From Pirellulales bacterium (GTDB lineage: Bacteria; Planctomycetota; Planctomycetia; Pirellulales; JACPPG01): a stretch of DNA of 64,000 nt. The notes beneath the pieces are model-generated. The model worked only from the letters and a program-made list of their open reading frames with translations, had not been told where the DNA came from and ran no database searches. Below are positions 63,305 through 64,000 of the stretch, one piece after another; positions within the stretch are counted from its first letter, which is position 1; the number at the start of each line of letters is the position of its first letter. A program made the position numbers and the translations under genes. The DNA lies in the NCBI GenBank assembly GCA_036499395.1, contig DASYDW010000122.1, forward strand, positions 186,001 to 250,000. Reading direction: 5' to 3'.

Positions 63305-64000
63305 ATGGAGCGACGGGCCAATATGGTCCGCGGCGTCAGTCTTCGCGAGTTGCTGCCAGAATCGCAGTTGCTCGGTGCTGGCGATATCCGCGTGCATAGT
63401 TGCACGAGTGATTCGCGCCGTTGTCGGCCTGGTGACTTGTTTGTTGCGCTCGTTGGCGCGAATCAGGACGGCCATGATTTCGCCGCTGACGCGGTCGCTC
63501 GTGGTGCATCGGCTGTTTTGGCGAATCGCCCGTTGCCGGGCCTCGGAGTGCCGATTTGCTTTGTTCCCGATACCGCTGTCGCGCATGGGTTGATCTGTCA
63601 GGCGTTGGTGGATCATCCGTCGCGTCGCTTGCGTGTTGTCGGGGTGACCGGCACGAATGGCAAGACGACGACGACGCATTTGATCGCCGGTATCTTGTCG
63701 GCCGCGGGTTGCCGGCTGGGGATGCTCGGCACACTTGGTTATTGCGACGGCGAAGTCGTTGCTCCGGCCGATCATACGACGCCGCCGGCTCCGGCGTTGG
63801 CGTCGTGGCTGGCCCGCATGGAAGCCAATGGGTGTAGTCACGCGGTGCTCGAGGTTTCGAGTCACGCGCTGGCGCAGCATCGCCTGTCGGGCGTACAGGT
63901 CGACGTGGCATGCGTGACCAATGTGCGGCACGACCATTTTGACTATCACGGGACGCAGCGTCGGTACATCGCCGCCAAAAGTCGTTTGCTGGAGTTGCTC
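63305..64000 (+). CDS. murE: UDP-N-acetylmuramoyl tripeptide synthase MurE, 3' end outside window
   Basis: A frame open to the right edge, 232 residues visible. ATG 63305 is supported by GGAGG (63291-63295), 9 nt before it, and an in-frame stop just upstream (63299-63301). N-terminal LRELLPESQLLGAGDIRVHSCTSDSRR and GDLFVALVGANQDGHDF match the first Mur domain. The ATP-binding motif VTGTNGKTTTTHL and EVSSHALAQHRLSG, NVRHDHFDYHGT are the MurE/Mur ligase signatures. It adds the third residue (usually meso-diaminopimelate) to UDP-MurNAc-dipeptide in peptidoglycan synthesis. It begins a likely cell-wall gene cluster continuing to the right. Confidence 0.93.
   Translation, partial: MERRANMVRGVSLRELLPESQLLGAGDIRVHSCTSDSRRCRPGDLFVALVGANQDGHDFAADAVARGASAVLANRPLPGLGVPICFVPDTAVAHGLICQALVDHPSRRLRVVGVTGTNGKTTTTHLIAGILSAAGCRLGMLGTLGYCDGEVVAPADHTTPPAPALASWLARMEANGCSHAVLEVSSHALAQHRLSGVQVDVACVTNVRHDHFDYHGTQRRYIAAKSRLLELL

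Noticed and set aside
1-64000. tRNA, rRNA, CRISPR arrays, transposases, prophage genes
   Set aside because: No T-loop-type, rRNA, repeat-spacer or integrase/transposase pattern was recognised on either strand.

Overview
The window looks like a chromosomal segment of a GC-rich member of the Planctomycetota, most likely a Pirellulales-type bacterium. This is inferred from content, since there is no rRNA to confirm it. The supporting signs are a DUF1559 protein with a prepilin-type N-terminus paired with a small transthyretin-like lipoprotein, a PEP-CTERM protein, an aspartyl protease with a dockerin domain, a membrane-bound dehydrogenase/HEAT/cytochrome c protein of the PVC type, and a kinase fused to a tubulin-like domain beside murE. 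Genes lie on both strands in short operons. I see no tRNA, rRNA, CRISPR array, transposase or prophage.

Layout. 1-4.7 kb: truncated Gfo/Idh/MocA oxidoreductase, LssY_C protein, exported sugar isomerase-like protein, PQQ-type beta-propeller. 4.8-8.4 kb: GntR/YtrA regulator, ABC ATPase and an unusual permease carrying leucine-rich repeats, with a visible promoter-operator. 8.5-15.4 kb: MsrB, a small protein, carboxylesterase, penicillin acylase and an HtrA-like protease. 15.6-21 kb: a divergent unit in which two sigma70-type promoters each carry a Fur-like 7-1-7 palindrome just downstream of the -10. One side drives a PEP-CTERM protein, a DUF4198 protein and a Kelch protein; the other drives DUF1559, a lipoprotein and the haemin-uptake protein HemP. 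This reads as an iron/haem-responsive cell-surface system. 21-29.9 kb: TPR protein, aspartyl protease-dockerin whose PEP-CTERM anchor is cut off by an in-frame TAG, redoxin, Dcd, endonuclease III, DUF309, LON-domain protein, FolE and membrane proteins.

30-46.7 kb: a GlcD-GlcF-type FAD/Fe-S fusion translationally coupled to moaD-moaE-moaA, a BamE-like lipoprotein, cyclophilin, amine oxidase, several small proteins with good ribosome binding sites, a J-domain/LRR protein, a methyltransferase, a second ABC exporter, and the PVC-type cytochrome protein. 46.8-52.9 kb: the imuA-imuB-dnaE2 translesion mutasome, with a LexA-like box in its promoter and four short interspersed repeats in and around it, two of them translated in frame.

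53-64 kb: a signalling cluster next to murE. It encodes a Ser/Thr kinase fused to a tubulin/FtsZ-like GTPase domain, an FHA-EAL protein with a degenerate EAL domain, a receiver-GGDEF-CBS protein with a degenerate GGDEF motif, an AAA ATPase with a winged-helix-like front, a receiver-like protein, and an excisionase-HTH/PTS-EIIA fusion. Because Planctomycetota generally lack FtsZ, the kinase-tubulin protein beside a cell-wall gene is the most attractive lead, followed by the Fur-like/HemP divergent unit and the TAG-interrupted anchor.
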